From assembly GCA_027038235.1 (NCBI GenBank), contig JALVXV010000013.1, positions 1-5,106 on the forward strand: DNA of 5,106 bases, read 5' to 3'. Under the pieces are notes generated by a model. It worked only from the letters and a program-made list of their open reading frames with translations, made no database searches and was not told where the DNA came from. The position numbers and the translations under genes were made by a program. Shown in pieces: positions 4,319-5,106 of the stretch (the first letter of the stretch is position 1; every line of letters starts with the position of its first letter). This stretch comes from Campylobacterales bacterium. GTDB taxonomy: Bacteria > Campylobacterota > Campylobacteria > Campylobacterales > JALSKU01.

Positions 4319-4978
4319 ATGAAAGAGTTAAATGATATATTTAATCTTATGAAAGATATCATTTCAAACGAAATAGGTCAGAAGAGAGTCTATGATAAGG
4401 ATCTGGCAAAAGCTTTGGGCATTCACCAAACAACTCTTGCTACAATAAAAAAAAGAGGTAAGATTCCTTATGATAAAGTGCTTGATTTTTGTGCAAAAAG
4501 AAAGATATCTATCAACTGGCTTTTGTATGACCAAGTGGTAGAAAGTATAAGAGATGAGACGGAGAAATTTGCTCGTATTAGATACTTCAATGACATCTAT
4601 GCAAGTGCTGGAGGAGGGGCATTTAACTATGAGAAAGAGAGTGAGTATATCAATATAGATAAAAAGATACTTGAACATCTTGGTATAACCAATATAAAGG
4701 ATATAGAGGCTATCAATGTTTTAGGAGAGTCAATGGAGCCAACTTTGAGAGATGGGAGTGTGGTTTTTGTTGATAAAAGTGATAAAAATATTAAAAAAGA
4801 TGGCATTTTTGTACTTTATAGCAATGACGGACTATTTATAAAAAGGATTTTTTATGGTATTGATGGAAATTGTGAAATTATATCAGACAACCCAGCATAT
4901 CCCACACAAACAATGCCCAAGGGTAGCTTTGAAATAGTTGGAAAAGTAATAGGCTCAGTTAGCAAATTAACTCATTGA
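4319..4978 (+). CDS. CI/LexA-like transcriptional repressor with S24 self-cleavage domain
   Basis: This 219-residue protein has two parts. Residues 4-70 are a phage CI-type HTH: VYDKDLAKALGIHQTTLATI forms the helix-turn-helix, followed by KKRGKIPYDKVLDF and the typical end ISINWLLY. Residues 90-219 are an S24 peptidase domain with Ser138 in GESMEPTL (136-143) and Lys175 in FIKRI, exactly 37 residues apart as in LexA (Ser119/Lys156). A possible cleavage site is Ala97-Gly98 in YASAGGGAF. Such repressors are normally cut after RecA filament stimulation, releasing their operators; here that is inferred from intact catalytic residues. ATG 4319 is chosen because GGAG (4310-4313) lies five bases ahead; a GTG at 4313 would overlap that motif. 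The divergent small-peptide/polymerase unit, the shared promoter region and the palindrome at 4289-4309 suggest autorepression and control of the polymerase. It may derive from a prophage, but no other phage genes are visible. Confidence 0.9.
   Translation: MKELNDIFNLMKDIISNEIGQKRVYDKDLAKALGIHQTTLATIKKRGKIPYDKVLDFCAKRKISINWLLYDQVVESIRDETEKFARIRYFNDIYASAGGGAFNYEKESEYINIDKKILEHLGITNIKDIEAINVLGESMEPTLRDGSVVFVDKSDKNIKKDGIFVLYSNDGLFIKRIFYGIDGNCEIISDNPAYPTQTMPKGSFEIVGKVIGSVSKLTH
4361..4374. promoter_or_regulatory. Operator-like inverted repeat inside the repressor coding region
   Basis: ATTTC (4361-4365) and GAAAT (4370-4374) repeat the inner arms of the 4289-4309 palindrome with a 4-base spacer instead of 5. 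The centre is about 68 bp downstream of the main operator centre, which could allow looping by a repressor tetramer. The altered spacing and coding location argue for caution. Confidence 0.2.
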
Positions 4979-4997
4979 TTTCCTAAGTTTTTTATTG

Positions 4998-5003
4998 TAT
5001 AAT
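4998..5003 (+). promoter_or_regulatory. Promoter -10 (TATAAT) for the lipoprotein gene
   Basis: TTGTATAAT (4995-5003) repeats exactly the nine bases of the minus-strand promoter at 4266 to 4258. It is preceded by a T-rich stretch (4988-4996), as expected for Campylobacterota vegetative promoters. The predicted +1 is about 5010, leaving a 35-base leader. Confidence 0.6.
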
Positions 5004-5012
5004 CCACCATAA

Positions 5013-5029
5013 ACTCTTGCTAAAAGAGT
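5013..5029 (+). repeat. 5'-UTR hairpin upstream of the lipoprotein ribosome-binding site
   Basis: ACTCTT (5013-5018) and AAGAGT (5024-5029) form a perfect 6-bp stem with a 5-base loop, starting about three bases after the predicted +1. No T tract follows, so it is not a terminator of the preceding gene. Hairpins at a transcript's 5' end often protect mRNA from decay; that role is inferred. Confidence 0.45.
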
Positions 5030-5044
5030 AGAAGGAGCAGTGGA

Positions 5045-5106
5045 TTGGACTATTTGAGAAAATATATCTTGGGGTTGATAGTAGTGATATTTTTAGTAAG
5101 TTGTGG
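5045..5106 (+). CDS. Lipoprotein, N-terminus only (cut by right edge)
   Basis: TTG at 5045 opens a frame that runs off the window after 20 complete codons: MDYLRKYILGLIVVIFLVSC, with GG as the first two bases of the next codon (Gly). This is a textbook type II signal peptide: a charged start (Asp2, Arg5, Lys6), a hydrophobic core (8-17) and lipobox LVSC with Cys20 as the lipidation site, probably followed by Gly. AAGGAG (5032-5037) lies seven bases before the TTG. The GTG at 5040 in another frame closes after five codons, so it is not the start. The mature protein and its function are outside the window. Confidence 0.75.
   Translation, partial: MDYLRKYILGLIVVIFLVSC

Noticed and set aside
4071..4978. 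A prophage or integrative element containing the repressor
   Set aside because: No integrase, attachment repeats, structural genes or composition shift are visible; the repressor's phage-like domain alone is not enough.

Overview
The window looks like a chromosomal segment from a member of the Campylobacterota (formerly Epsilonproteobacteria). The evidence is the AT-rich coding style heavy in ATA, AGA, AAA and TTT, the promoters built on a TATAAT -10 box with little recognisable -35, and the sequence flavour of the DedA protein and the Y-family polymerase. The latter carries a long insertion near its N-terminus that I recall, from memory only, in polymerases of this phylum. Genus cannot be assigned. 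I see no IS element, tRNA, rRNA or CRISPR array.

Left part (1-2729). A nucleoside-phosphorylase-superfamily gene, cut by the window edge, is read leftwards, and its start codon sits where a leaderless transcript would begin. Divergently, a TTG-started full-length ABC exporter (323-2083) is followed 67 bases later by a TTG-started DedA/VTT membrane protein (2151-2729). The two probably form one operon. A 24-codon frame bridges them exactly, overlapping both neighbours by four bases.

Middle (2705-4071). A short convergent intergenic region holds a 9-bp inverted repeat and a T7 tract, a plausible terminator zone. It is followed on the minus strand by a Y-family (DinB-type) translesion DNA polymerase. 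The likely start is the ATG at 4071, not the TTG at 4101.

Right part (4071-4978) is the most interesting piece. A CI/LexA-like repressor (phage-type HTH plus S24 self-cleaving domain) is transcribed rightwards. Leftwards, a well-formed start region (TATAAT, AAGGAG, ATG) leads into a 26-residue, strikingly amphipathic peptide, then the polymerase. The two divergent TATAAT boxes are 19 bp apart, so each lies in the other's -35 region. A perfect 10+1+10 palindrome, the natural candidate operator, covers the predicted start of the repressor transcript. The polymerase leader contains an 11-bp tandem direct repeat whose CCTTTG cores can each pair with the polymerase's ribosome-binding site. The layout resembles a compact, LexA-independent DNA-damage module: repressor, TisB-like small peptide and translesion polymerase. 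This functional reading is inference.

Right edge (4979-5106). A TATAAT promoter, a 5'-UTR hairpin and a strong ribosome-binding site introduce a TTG-started lipoprotein gene, of which only the signal peptide with lipobox LVSC is in the window.
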